DNA of 64,000 bases from Austropuccinia psidii. Lineage: Eukaryota > Basidiomycota > Pucciniomycetes > Pucciniales > Sphaerophragmiaceae. The notes beneath the pieces were generated by a model. It had not been told where the DNA came from. It searched no databases and was given only the letters and a program-made list of their open reading frames with translations. Position numbers and translations under genes: made by a program. Shown one piece after another: positions 11,982 through 23,859 of the stretch (its first letter is position 1; each line of letters opens with the position of its first letter). The DNA lies in the NCBI GenBank assembly GCA_023105745.1, contig JALGQZ010000001.1:40014082-40078081 (forward strand), written 5' to 3'.

Positions 11982-14900
11982 ACCTCATTCAGATAGAGTT
12001 TTTTCTGTATCTGAGTGGGTCTGACAAAATTTCCAAGAGACAAACCAATTACGGCCGTAATTGGTTTGCAAGTGGTACAAATTATGACCGGCCGTCATAA
12101 TTTTACCACCTTTGTATGATTACAGCCAAATATTCATTGTGGCTGGACCTCATTCAGATACAGTTTTTTCTGTATCTGAGTGGGTGTGACAAAAGTCACA
12201 AGAGACAAACCAATTATGGCTGTAATTGGTTTGCAAGTGGTACAAATTATGACCGGCGGTCATAATTTGACCACCTGTGTACACTTACAGCCCAAGCTGT
12301 ATTGTCAATGGCCCTCATTCAGATACAGTTTTTTCTGTATCTTAGTGGGTCTCATTACAGCCCAAGCTGTATTGTCAGTGGACCTCATTCAGATACAGTT
12401 TTTTCTGTATCTGAGTGGGTCTGACAAAATTGCAAAGAGACAAACCAATTACGGCCGTAATTGGTTTGCATATGGTACAAATTATGACCGGCGGTCATAA
12501 TTTGACCACCTGTGTACACTTACAGCCCAAGCTGTATTGTCAATGGCCCTCATTCAGATACAGTTTTTTCTGTATCTGAGTGGGTCTGACAAAATTGCAA
12601 AGAGACAAACCAATTACGGCCGTAATTGGTTTGCATATGGTACAAATTATGACCGGCGGTCATAATTTGACCACCTGTGTACACTTACAGCCCAATCTGT
12701 ATTGTCAATGGCCCTCATTCAGATACAGTTTTTTCTGTATCTGAGTGGGTCTGACAAAATTGCAAAGAGACAAACCAATTACGGCCGTAATTGGTTTGCA
12801 TATGGTACAAATTATGACCGGCGGTCATAATTTGACCACCTTTGTATGATTACAGCCAAAGATTCATTGTGGCTGGACCTCATTCAGATACAGTTTTTTC
12901 TGTATCTTAGTGGGTCTCATTACAGCCCAAGCTGTATTGTCAGTGGACCTCATTCAGATACAGTTTTTTCTGTATCTGAGTGGGTCTGACAAAATTGCAA
13001 AGAGACAAACCAATTACGGCCGTAATTGGTTTGCATATGGTACAAATTATGACCGGCTGTCATAATTTGACCACCTGTGTACACTTACAGCCCAAGCTGT
13101 ATTGTCAATGGCCCTCATTCAGATACAGTTTTTTCTGTATCTGAGTGGGTCTGACAAAATTGCAAAGAGACAAACCAATTACGCCCGTAATTGGTTTGCA
13201 TATGGTACAAATTATGACCGGCTGTCATAATTTGACCACCTGTGTATGGTTACAGCCAAAGCTGTATTTTCTCTTCACCTCATTCAGATACAGTTTTTTC
13301 TGTATCTGAGTGGGTCTGACAAAATTGCAAAGAGACAAACCAATTACGGCCGTAATTGGTTTGCATATGGTACAAATTATGACCGGCGGTCATAATTTGA
13401 CCACCTGTGTACACTTACAGCCCAAGCTGTATTGTCAATGGCCCTCATTCAGATACAGTTTTTTCTGTATCTGAGTGGGTCTGACAAAATTGCAAAGAGA
13501 CAAACCAATTACGGCCGTAATTGGTTTGCATATGGTACAAATTATGACCGGCGGTCATAATTTGACCACCTGTGTACACTTACAGCCCAATCTGTATTGT
13601 CAATGGCCCTCATTCAGATACAGTTTTTTCTGTATCTGAGTGGGTCTGACAAAATTGCAAAGAGACAAACCAATTACGGCCGTAATTGGTTTGCATATGG
13701 TACAAATTATGACCGGCGGTCATAATTTGACCACCTTTGTATGATTACAGCCAAAGATTCATTGTGGCTGGACCTCATTCAGATACAGTTTTTTCTGTAT
13801 CTTAGTGGGTCTCATTACAGCCCAAGCTGTATTGTCAGTGGACCTCATTCAGATACAGTTTTTTCTGTATCTGAGTGGGTCTGACAAAATTGCAAAGAGA
13901 CAAACCAATTACGGCCGTAATTGGTTTGCATATGGTACAAATTATGACCGGCGGTCATAATTTGACCACCTGTGTACACTTACAGCCCAAGCTGTATTGT
14001 CAATGGCCCTCATTCAGATACAGTTTTTTCTGTATCTGAGCGGGTCTGACAAAATTGCAAAGAGACAAACCAATTACGGCCGTAATTGGTTTGCATATGG
14101 TACAAATTATGACCGGCGGTCATAATTTGACCACCTGTGTACACTTACAGCCCAATCTGTATTGTCAATGGCCCTCATTCAGATACAGTTTTTTCTGTAT
14201 CTGAGTGGGTCTGACAAAATTGCAAAGAGACAAACCAATTACGGCCGTAATTGGTTTGCATATGGTACAAATTATGACCGGCGGTCATAATTTGACCACC
14301 TTTGTATGATTACAGCCAAAGATTCATTGTGGCTGGACCTCATTCAGATACAGTTTTTTCTGTATCTTAGTGGGTCTCATTACAGCCCAAGCTGTATTGT
14401 CAGTGGACCTCATTCAGATACAGTTTTTTCTGTATCTGAGTGGGTCTGACAAAATTGCAAAGAGACGAACCAATTACGGCCGTAATTGGCTTGCAAGTGG
14501 TACAAATTATGACCGGCGGTCATAATTTGACCACCTGTGTACACTTACAGCCCAATCTGTATTGTCAATGGCCCTCATTCAGATACAGTTTTTTCTGTAT
14601 CTGAGTGGGTCTGACAAAATTGCAAAGAGACAAACCAATTACGGCCGTAATTGGTTTGCATATGGTACAAATTATGACCGGCTGTCATAATTTGACCACC
14701 TGTGTACACTTACAGCCCAAGCTGTATTGTCAATGGCCCTCATTCAGATACAGTTTTTTCTGTATCTGAGTGGGTCTGACAAAATTGCAAAGAGACAAAC
14801 CAATTACGGCCGTAATTGGTTTGCATATGGTACAAATTATGACCGGCGGTCATAATTTGACCACCTTTGTATGATTACAGCCAAAGATTCATTGTGGCTG

Positions 14901-16135
14901 GACCTCATTCAGATACAGTTTTTTCTGTATCTTAGTGGGTCTCATTACAGCCCAAGCTGTATTGTCAGTGGACCTCATTCAGATACAGTTTTTTCTGTAT
15001 CTGAGTGGGTCTGACAAAATTGCAAAGAGACGAACCAATTACGGCCGTAATTGGCTTGCAAGTGGTACAAATTATGACCGGCGGTCATAATTTGACCACC
15101 TGTGTACACTTACAGCCCAATCTGTATTGTCAATGGCCCTCATTCAGATACAGTTTTTTCTGTATCTGAGTGGGTCTGACAAAATTGCAAAGAGACAAAC
15201 CAATTACGGCCGTAATTGGTTTGCATATGGTACAAATTATGACCGGCGGTCATAATTTGACCACCTTTGTATGATTACAGCCAAAGATTCATTGTGGCTG
15301 GACCTCATTCAGATACAGTTTTTTCTGTATCTTAGTGGGTCTCATTACAGCCCAAGCTGTATTGTCAGTGGACCTCATTCAGATACAGTTTTTTCTGTAT
15401 CTGAGTGGGTCTGACAAAATTGCAAAGAGACAAACCAATTACGCCCGTAATTGGTTTGCATATGGTACAAATTATGACCGGCTGTCATAATTTGACCACC
15501 TGTGTATGGTTACAGCCAAAGCTGTATTTTCTCTTCACCTCATTCAGATACAGTTGTTTCTGTATCTGAATGGGTCTGGTTGGATTTCAAGGGGACAAAC
15601 CAATTACGGCCGTAATTGGTTTGCATATGGTACAAATTATGACCGGCGGTCATAATTTGACCACCTGTGTACACTTACAGCCCAATCTGTATTGTCAATG
15701 GCCCTCATTCAGATACAGTTTTTTCTGTATCTGAGTGGGTCTGACAAAATTGCAAAGAGACAAACCAATTACGGCCGTAATTGGCTTGCAAGTGGTACAA
15801 ATTATGACCGGCGGTCATAATTTGACCACCTGTGTACACTTACAGCCCAAGCTGTATTGTCAATGGCCCTCATTCAGATACAGTTTTTTCTGTATCTGAG
15901 TGGGTCTGACAAAATTGCAAAGAGACAAACCAATTACGGCCGTAATTGGCTTGCAAGTGGTACAAATTATGACCGGCGGTCATAATTTGACCACCTTTGT
16001 ATCATTACAGCCAAACATGCATTGTGGCTGGACTCCATTCAGATACAGTTCTTGCTGTATCTCAATGGGTCTGATTGAATTTCAAGGAGCCTAGTGGTAC
16101 GGATTATGACTAGAGCTCATAATCTCACTCTGATG
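11982..16135. repeat. Palindromic satellite, about 22 units of 164 bp with 236-bp variants
   Basis: About 22 near-identical units plus one decayed unit at the right edge. Each carries three inverted repeats: P1, arms TCAGATACAG/CTGTATCTGA around six T; P2, a perfect 28-bp palindrome with half-site CAAACCAATTACGG; P3, 12-13-bp arms AAATTATGACCG around one base. Spacing between P3 centres is about 163-168 bp. Six intervals are about 236 bp because a 71-bp part-unit with an extra P1 is inserted (cttagtgggtctcattacag junction), giving a higher-order pattern. Units drift toward both ends (for example near 15,540-15,590 and 16,020-16,130). It separates the transposase from gene A'. ORFs inside are artefacts of the repeat. 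Confidence 0.95.
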
Positions 16136-16435
16136 ACATTCTGTGGACACAAATTTATTGCAGTCATAATTGATTTACATTTTGAATAAATTATTACTGG
16201 TGGGCTAAATCTCTCACCCACCTACAGGTGTGACTGTACCATTTAACCTAATCACCCATGTATTTGAAGGCGTATTCTAAAGATACACATATCCTGACAC
16301 ACAATTCTTTGCTAAATGTGTAAATGTGCTTTATGTCTAGAGGATCTGCAGCTTTCTTTCCTTTGAAACCACCAAACTCATTTCTGCTCTATTTCGATGG
16401 GCTACACCCCCACTTCATTTCATTGGGACCTGCAA
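16136..16435. other. Upstream region of gene A'
   Basis: Single-copy DNA between the satellite edge and the TATA box of gene A'. It has a stretch of C-rich, T-rich sequence on the coding strand typical of fungal promoters. No further motif is recognised. Confidence 0.4.
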
Positions 16436-16444
16436 TATAAATAG
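16436..16444 (+). promoter_or_regulatory. TATA box for gene A'
   Basis: TATAAATAG lies about 100 bp upstream of the ATG at 16,537, followed by a pyrimidine-rich leader. It mirrors the minus-strand TATA box at the other edge of the satellite. Confidence 0.55.
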
Positions 16445-16536
16445 AGCTGTTTTTCCTGTGTTTTCCCTAAGTTCCTCTGTTTTTAACTTCTGTTGGCCAT
16501 TTAAATCCCTCTCCTCCCAATATAATACCCAATACT

Positions 16537-19500
16537 ATGAATCCACCCCAACCACCTGATTCCGATGTCTCATTTGATGAAATGTTTCATAGGTTTTTTT
16601 CAAATAACACAGATTTGAATTCATCTTTATCTTCTCAAAATGAGGCACCATCTCATTCATCCATCAATTCATTGTCCACTCCAAACCAAAGTGCTGAACC
16701 CCAGGAATGTTACGATCTTTTTCACTACCTCAATTCTCCCAATATAGTCCCACCAGCTCCCATTAGTCATCCTCACATCTTGCCCTGCCCCCCACCAAAC
16801 AACATAAATAGAAGCCCCTTTCAACTTGGTCAATTTTTTCTTCCCCACGTAATCTCATCCCCAACCTTTATTAATAATATATTTTTGCAAAAATTTCTTA
16901 GATATCATAAACACACCAAACATGAGTTTATGTAACCCACCCCCAAATACTCCACGAACCCTTCCACCCCCCTCATTCATAGAATTCGACATGAATAACC
17001 CACCAGCTCAAGTACACTCTATCTCACCACTTCTTTCTTCTGAGATAACTCGCCTCTCCCGTGAAAAATTTTCTCTCAATCACCACCGTATCAAGAAAAT
17101 TCTCAATAATGCCCTTTCCGAAGCTGAAAAGAATCCTGTCTCAATTGAGATTAAGGATTATTTGAAAAAGGGCCTTACATTGATTTCTCAAAAAGAACAT
17201 GGTAATTATTATTCTTCATGTCTGTCCTCAATTCTGTATTAATTTCATCTCCCTTCTTGTAGAATTGTCTTCATCGCAAGCAATTGGTCTCATAGATGGC
17301 AATGTTGAAGTTATTGAGAGAGAAGTTCCTTCCATACGCTCATCCCAATCATCCTCTTTGGAGGAGGTTGTTCCTGATGGAAATCACAAGAAAAAACGGA
17401 AAATTCAAAACAAACCACCACCAAATATTCGTAGGTTTATGCAGCAAACTGTTAGCTTTAATAATACTCAAGACGTAGTTTCCATGAATATGTCTTCTAC
17501 TACATCAAACCTTCGTACCAATTCTACCCCCCCTGAAACGATCAACCCCCAATTGTTATTGAACACCCAATCAAATGACCTCCCCTATTCTTTACCATCT
17601 ACCATTGTCGAACCCCCTGTTCCCTCAACCATCCCACTTGAGACTCCCACCACCCCCCCAGTTATTACTGAGGAACAAATTCCCGAACATCCACCAAATG
17701 TCACCCCCAGCAGATCTCCACAACATGAATCTCCTCATTTCAACAATGACCACTCTTTGGAAGTACCAGCCAATAACATCCCCGATTCTCCAGCTCAGGT
17801 TCATCCACCGACTCCAACAAATGAAATTATTCAAGAAGAATTACATGTTTCAATAGCAGAGAATAATAGTAGTCCAAATGTTCCTTCCCAAATGCCTTCA
17901 AATACACCCACTCCAATTAATGCCATGACACCACATGTTGTATCGTCACCAATCCAAATTAACCATGTAAAAAGCTCCCATACACTATCTGCTCCTCATC
18001 TTGAAAATCCAGAAAACAATCATCCGACCTCTCAATCAAATCCATCTACACCATCTCATGCTCCAACTCCTGGAATTAGGGACCCATCTAATCATCTCTG
18101 CCATGTGGGCCCATCTCCACCCGTTTTGCATGAACCTCACCAAAATCCTCCTTCGTCACTCATGCCTGCAGAACCACAGCCTCTTGACTCCCCCAATGAT
18201 CAATTCTCTATTTTCACTGATGAATTTCGATCAAAATTTTATGAGATTTTCAAAACATTCACCCATGGACGCCCCACCCAGGCCAAATACCAAACCACAT
18301 TTGAAGCAATTGACTCACTCGTTTCCTGGCGCCACCAAAATTTGGGCTCCGAACAGCCTGCAAAGGGGAATTTCAATTTTAAACAGTGCTCTTCCTCATA
18401 TAGCAAATGGATTGATGAACTCTGCGATAATAGTCAGTTTAAAATTATACTACTCCCATGAACTAATGCTTATAATAAATTTCTCCAGGTGCCCCATTTC
18501 TCAATGCCACTAAAGAAGAATTTTATGTTACATCCTCAATCTTTAAGATGCCGATCTTTGACCAAGTCACTGCGCCTGAAATTCAGATTTCACTACCATT
18601 TTCACCTGACCCCAGCATTCGTAATGAAAAGCACCCTGAAACTCATTTTGTGCGTCATCTAATCTATATGTCGCAGCCCAGATCATTCACCATCACTGCT
18701 TGGGCAAAAGTAATAGCAGCTTCAGTCTCAGCAACCATGGATGAATTTTGCATACCAAAACCTCCTGTACCCCCTCAAGCACAAATTGATGAGGTCAACA
18801 TTTATCTGGACATGATTTCATACTTCGAAGGCCTCAAAAGACCCTCAATTTCACCGATGGAACTGATTTCCATGGCACATCAAAGTCCAGGTGGCTCAAA
18901 CAATGCTCAAGAATCATACAATATTTCCTCCGACTCAGATCAACAGTTAAAGATTTTTCAAGACCTCATTTTAGATGTCATGATTTCGTATGTGATATTC
19001 AAAGCACAAGCCTCCCTTGACGATGTTTCCCCTAACCACACTGAACAATCTAAACGCCTCAAAAGAAGAAAGGCCCTCCGTTCTAATAACCAAATCTCTT
19101 CCGTAATAATTCACTCAGCTCCTCAAGTGGTAACCTCTAATACTGACAATGATCTCCAAGTTGAAACTGCCAAGAAGAAGTTGGTTGAATACCGTAGCCG
19201 TCATAATTTCCTTCCTTTTGTTTACTATTTGATATTAGGTGTCAAGGGATTATTCACTGCACAAAAGGATCATCGGAATTTTTCAATTTCCAATGCCATG
19301 CTCATACTATGCTCCTTTCATCTTATTCACCAACATGTTAAGCCACCTCCACCCGAAGATCCAGTTTGGAAAAATCTATCTTTTCATCTTAAATCTTTTT
19401 TTTCTAAGGGCATGAAACCATTCACTGATGTCCAACTTGTTCACCCACCTTCACGACATCAATTGGCTCAATATCTTACAAGTGATTTTTTAAACCAATG

Positions 19501-19549
19501 GGAAGCACAAGCCACTGTGACATCACTCCTTCCACCCTCACAAATCTGA
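16537..19549 (+). CDS. Gene A': large proline-rich hypothetical protein, paralogue of gene A
   Basis: Function unknown. Well-supported exons are 16,922-17,201, 17,263-18,432 and 18,489-19,549 (introns of 61 and 56 bp, GT..AG), giving 836 aa in frame from the ATG at 16,922. An upstream exon from 16,537 (MNPPQPPDSD..) is likely, spliced to an acceptor at about 16,901, but its donor is not clear. Order: a helical N-terminal segment (SSEITRLSRE..EIKDYLKKGL), a long Pro/Ser/Asn-rich disordered region (about residues 150-400), KWIDELCDNS, SIFKMPIF, ITAWAKVIAASVS, LDVMISYVI, a basic KRLKRRK patch, YYLILGVKGLF..RNFS, EDPVWKNL and YLTSDFLNQWEA. The blocks and two intron positions match gene A. Frames are open, so it is probably the functional member. 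Confidence 0.75.
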
Positions 19550-20329
19550 TGCTTTACCTCCTGTTTCTAATTTACTTACACATGATAATCGAACCATTGT
19601 AATTAATTTCCTATTCCAAGAACCTGTTAAATCTTTTTTGGTTTTATAATGTCCATGCTTTTAATTTTAGAATAGTTTCATTTTGAAACTACCTTTTCAT
19701 TCATTAGCTATGGCATTTGTTCTTAAATAAGACTTGACTCAGTGCAACAAGAAAATCCTGTGTTTTCAACATTCCTCAACAACTCAAATCAAAAATATTA
19801 TCCTTCACTACAATATACTCATACTAATAACATCCTCACTGTCCTTATTTTCAATTGCCATCCAAAAACCTTGTCTTTTATAATGACAATACCATGCTTA
19901 CTTGACTTGCATGATTGCCAATAAGTTAAGTTAATTTCATGCTTATGTTTATTTACTTTGTAGGAAAAACTATATTCCCATCTAATATTTCTTGCTATTA
20001 AATCTTTACCCTCTTTTCAATATCTTATTCCACATTTTCCAACCCCAAATCAACTTCCAAATAAACTCTGAAATACACCTGTAATTTTTTTGCGTCTAAC
20101 ATTTATTTTCAATAAATCATTAGTACTTTCTCATTTTGAAACAGTTTATTATCATTTTCTTTTAATTAGACCATTAATTTATAATATCTAAAAAAATTTC
20201 AATTTTGTTTAAAAAACCATAATGCAACTATTAGTATGATTACTTTAAGTTTATAACAACTCAAATTCATAAATTTAGCATTTCACATAATCAATTCATT
20301 TAATTTTTGAATTAATAAATTTAATGAAT
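19550..20329. other. AT-rich region downstream of gene A'
   Basis: Non-coding by appearance. A 60-codon plus-strand frame at 19,742-19,924 has no recognisable content. Repeat-like AATTTAATT words increase toward the right and grade into the array that follows. Confidence 0.45.
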
Positions 20330-21420
20330 TCACTTCAATAATTTAAATTAAAAATTGTTAACTTTCATTTCCAAATAATTAAATTTGATTCTCAATGAAT
20401 CAATTTAATTACTTAATTGATTCATTGAAATTAATTAATTAATTGATTGATTCAATGAAATTCATCAATTAATTAAATTAATTGATTGATTCATTGAATT
20501 GAATTAATTGATTCATTGAAATTCATTAATTAATTAAATTAATTGATTGATTCATTGAAATGAATTAATTAAATCCATTAATTAATAGATTCATTGATTT
20601 ATTCATTGAAATGAATTAATTGATTCATTTAAATTAATTAATTAAATCAATTAATTAATTGATTCATTGAAATGAATTAATTGATTCATTGAAATTCATT
20701 AATTAATTAAATTAATTGATTAATTCATTGAAATTCATTAATTAATTAAATTAATTGATTGATTCATTGAAATGACTTAATTGATTTATTGAAATTCATT
20801 AATTAAATCAATTAATTAATTGATTCATTAAAATTAATTAATTAAATTAATTAATTGCTTCATTGAGATTTTTTTTTCAATTACTTACATTTCATTTTCA
20901 ATTGTTAAATTTCATTTCCAATTAATTGAATTTGATTCTCAATGAATCAATTTAATTAGTTAATTGATTTCTTGAAATTAATTAATTAAATTACTTGATT
21001 GATTCATTGAAATTAATTAATTAATTGATTGATTCAATGAAATTCATTAATTAATTAAATTAATTGATTGATTCATTGAAATTAATTAATTGATTTATTG
21101 AAATTCATTAATTAATTGAATTAATTGATTGATTAATTGAAATGACTTAATTGATTCATTGAAATTCATTAATTAATTAAATTAATTGCTTGATTCAGTG
21201 AAATGAATTAATTGATTCATTGAAATTAATTAATTAAATCAATTAATTAATTGATTCATTAAGATTAATTAAGTAAATTAATTAATTGCTTCATTGAGAT
21301 TAATTCATTAATTAAATTGATTTATTGAAATTAATTAATTCATTTTGAAATTTATCTAATTAATTAACTTATTTGATTTAATACAATTTCAAATTGATTG
21401 AATTAATTCTATCAATTCAA
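20330..21420. repeat. AATT-rich tandem array
   Basis: About 1.1 kb built almost only from permutations of ATTAATTAATT, GATTGATTCATTG and AAATTCATTAATT. The irregular unit is about 35-60 bp and internally palindromic (AATTAATT). A larger segment is itself duplicated: the block with caatttaattacttaattgatt near 20,400 recurs near 20,950. There are almost no GC-rich words, unlike the palindromic satellite. No coding potential. Confidence 0.9.
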
Positions 21421-21936
21421 TTTAAAATTAATACATGTTTGTTATTTCTTTTGGGTTGCTGTATCACCAGTCAGCCAATTTCAGAATATATTTTTTTCTT
21501 CCAAACAATACAGTCACCTGGGGCTTGTTACAGAGCCTCCAGGCATGTTTTACAGCCCCCCACTGCCAAAGCCAGTCATACAGAGCAGTGGGGGCCCCTG
21601 GAATTCAATTGAGGTATGGTTTCATCATTTTGAAGCTCCGGTGATGACCGCCACCTCAGAACTAACAGATTTCGCACCAAATCATCTTTTTGTGCTATTT
21701 CCACCAAATCCAGTGCTTCTCTTTGATTTTCAGCCTTCCTACTAGCAAAAAATACTTTTCAACTCATTTCTTCATTAATTACTACAATAATATTCATTAA
21801 ATAAATTTTTTAAAACTGAATGGATGCGTGCTTGTCAAAGATTGGCTAAACTCATAATTTTATGAGGCTATAAGATCGTTATTCAGCTTTTTTAAAATTT
21901 ATTTTTTGAATTTTATTACTCTCTTCAAATTTCAAA
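21421..21936. other. Upstream region of the TET/JBP-like gene
   Basis: Contains a GC-richer island (about 21,500-21,670) with repeated acagcccc/acagagc words and overlapping short ORFs of 66-72 codons in three frames. None resembles a protein I know. The last 150 bp are AT-rich and lead to the ATG at 21,937. Confidence 0.4.
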
Positions 21937-23079
21937 ATGCCTAGAGCAATGAAATCAAATAGATATCTCAAAAAAAATTTAAACAATTCTCAGAAATCTC
22001 ATCAACTCCACCGTCAAAATAAAAAAAATAAATTAGGATGTAGTTATGAAGCTCCTTATTTCAGAACATGTAATTTCTTACATGATTCTTTCTTTGATCC
22101 AATTCCTCATAATGATTTTGATAGAAAAACTTTAAGACCAATTTTTTTAACAAAAACTCACTCTTACAGAACTTATATTAAAAAAAAATATTTTTCTATA
22201 AATTTTGGATTTACAATTTTAGATGATAAATCACTTCTTCATTCACCTGATAAAACTTTTGCAATAATCCAATTTATTCCTTTTAGAAACCTGAATGATT
22301 ATGAAAAATCTCAAATAAACTTTTTATCCACTTTTTTATTTAAATATAAACTTTTTCTTAACAAATTACAAGAATATGGAAACAAGATCACCGGTTCCAT
22401 GTATGCAATTGGATGGAGACCACCTCGACTTGGTGACTTTACGATTGGGCGTTATATCAATTCCACTTCTATTTCTAATAACCCAGAACTTTATAATTCT
22501 TTATCACTTCAACTCTCTCAATTACAAATTATCATTCAAAATCTCTTTCAAAAATTATCATCAACAGTTTTTGAAATGAATTCAAATCAAATGAAACAAT
22601 TCAACATTCCAGGATTTGAGATTTTAGACTTTACTGATTTTTATTCTTCTTCATTTGCAAATCAATTAACATTTACTTTAAATAACTTTTCTAACTTTCC
22701 TCATATTGATCAAACAGACTCTTCGGAGTTTGCTTATTTTCTTTCTATCCCAATTTCTACAAGTGATGGCACCTTAATCTTTGATAACTTTGATTTATTT
22801 AATGAATTTTTTGTCTTTCCAGACCACTCTATTAATATTGATTTAACAGGTAAAGAACCTGGTATTGTACAAATGGTCTGGAAAGCAAAAAGCACTAGAC
22901 ATTTTACTCTTTATCCAGATGGCGGTGATAGTAACTCTTTTACCAGATTATCAATGTCATTACAAATTTCAAAAAAAGCATACAACTTATTCAAAAACTT
23001 ACAAAATGGTAAGATTGATAAATTTACAGTAGATGATCATACTTCTATCATCAACAGGCTTGCTTCAACTTCTAAATAG
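21937..23079 (+). CDS. TET/JBP-like 2-oxoglutarate/Fe(II) dioxygenase
   Basis: Single-exon, 380 aa, complete with ATG and TAG. The C-terminal half fits the fungal 'Tet-like 2OG-Fe(II) oxygenase' pattern: SSSFANQLTFTLNNF leading to HID (His256, Asp258, the HxD iron ligands), SSEFAYFLSIPIS, a segment ending in a small-residue turn (EPGIVQMVWKA, about 308-318), the distal RHFTLYP (His322, third iron ligand) and TRLSMSLQI, with Arg337 a candidate 2-oxoglutarate ligand. The N-terminus is basic (residues 1-35) and could bind DNA. A GSMYAIGWR motif (about 153-161) precedes the core. In this family members oxidise 5-methylcytosine or thymine in DNA; the substrate here is not shown. In basidiomycetes such genes are expanded and linked to DNA transposons. 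A more distant Fe(II) dioxygenase remains possible. Confidence 0.78.
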   Translation: MPRAMKSNRYLKKNLNNSQKSHQLHRQNKKNKLGCSYEAPYFRTCNFLHDSFFDPIPHNDFDRKTLRPIFLTKTHSYRTYIKKKYFSINFGFTILDDKSLLHSPDKTFAIIQFIPFRNLNDYEKSQINFLSTFLFKYKLFLNKLQEYGNKITGSMYAIGWRPPRLGDFTIGRYINSTSISNNPELYNSLSLQLSQLQIIIQNLFQKLSSTVFEMNSNQMKQFNIPGFEILDFTDFYSSSFANQLTFTLNNFSNFPHIDQTDSSEFAYFLSIPISTSDGTLIFDNFDLFNEFFVFPDHSINIDLTGKEPGIVQMVWKAKSTRHFTLYPDGGDSNSFTRLSMSLQISKKAYNLFKNLQNGKIDKFTVDDHTSIINRLASTSK

Positions 23080-23859
23080 TCAAAATCATTTTTTTTCTGC
23101 TTACATTAATCTAATTTTTAATATTCGTTCTTCAAAAATTCATAAAAACATTCAAATTAATTTTTAATATAATGAAAAAGAAAATAAATCTCAATTTTCG
23201 TCATCTAAACCTCTTTATTAGAATTCAAATGAAAAAAAATATACAAAAATAATAAAAACAATATAAATCAAGATTCCTTAAATTCAAAATTTCATTTTAC
23301 AATTATCATCTATATTGTTTACATTTCAAAACCAAAAAGTTTTGACGAAAATTAGAAAATGTCAATCCAATTATCAATTGGATCTACAAGATTTTGATTT
23401 TCATAATCTTAGTTCACTTTCTCTAATCACAATTCATCTTAATAAAAAAATCTCCACTTAATTTTTGACATTAAACCCTCATCCTTAAACGTTAAATCTT
23501 TGATGCTCCATTCAATCCGCCCATAGTATTAAAAAACCTTTTTTTTTTTCTCAATATTTTTTATAATTTTTAAACAATTTAATTTTAATAATCACAATTT
23601 CACGACTCAATTGCTTTTTCAACTAAACTCATCATGTTTACACTCAAACTCTACTCAACTGTCAATCATTCCTTTCCTCAAAATTCAATTCAACTCAATA
23701 TTTTTACACAATCGTAAATGGTTTTTTTTAAACAATACATTCCTATTGGTTAACAACATGAAGCTCAAATTTCATTCTTCATCACTCACATTTTTAAGAT
23801 TTCAATCTAATTCAATTCAATAATGATCATAATCAAATCGATTCAATCAAACTTTTTAG
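23080..23859. other. AT-rich non-coding spacer
   Basis: Lies between the dioxygenase stop and the first recognisable TFIIIC exon. The ORF at 23,611-23,823 is low-complexity. The 5' body of the TFIIIC-like gene is not here. Confidence 0.5.

Noticed and set aside
12180..16094. Plus-strand ORFs inside the palindromic satellite
   Set aside because: They are translations of the tandem repeat and recur wherever a unit happens to lack a stop.
11982..16135. CRISPR-like array of palindromic repeats
   Set aside because: Units are tandem without unique spacers, and introns plus gene content show a eukaryotic genome.
1..23079. Single giant transposon (Starship-like) enclosing the whole left region
   Set aside because: No captain-type tyrosine recombinase was seen, and no matching terminal repeats or target duplication could be found by eye.
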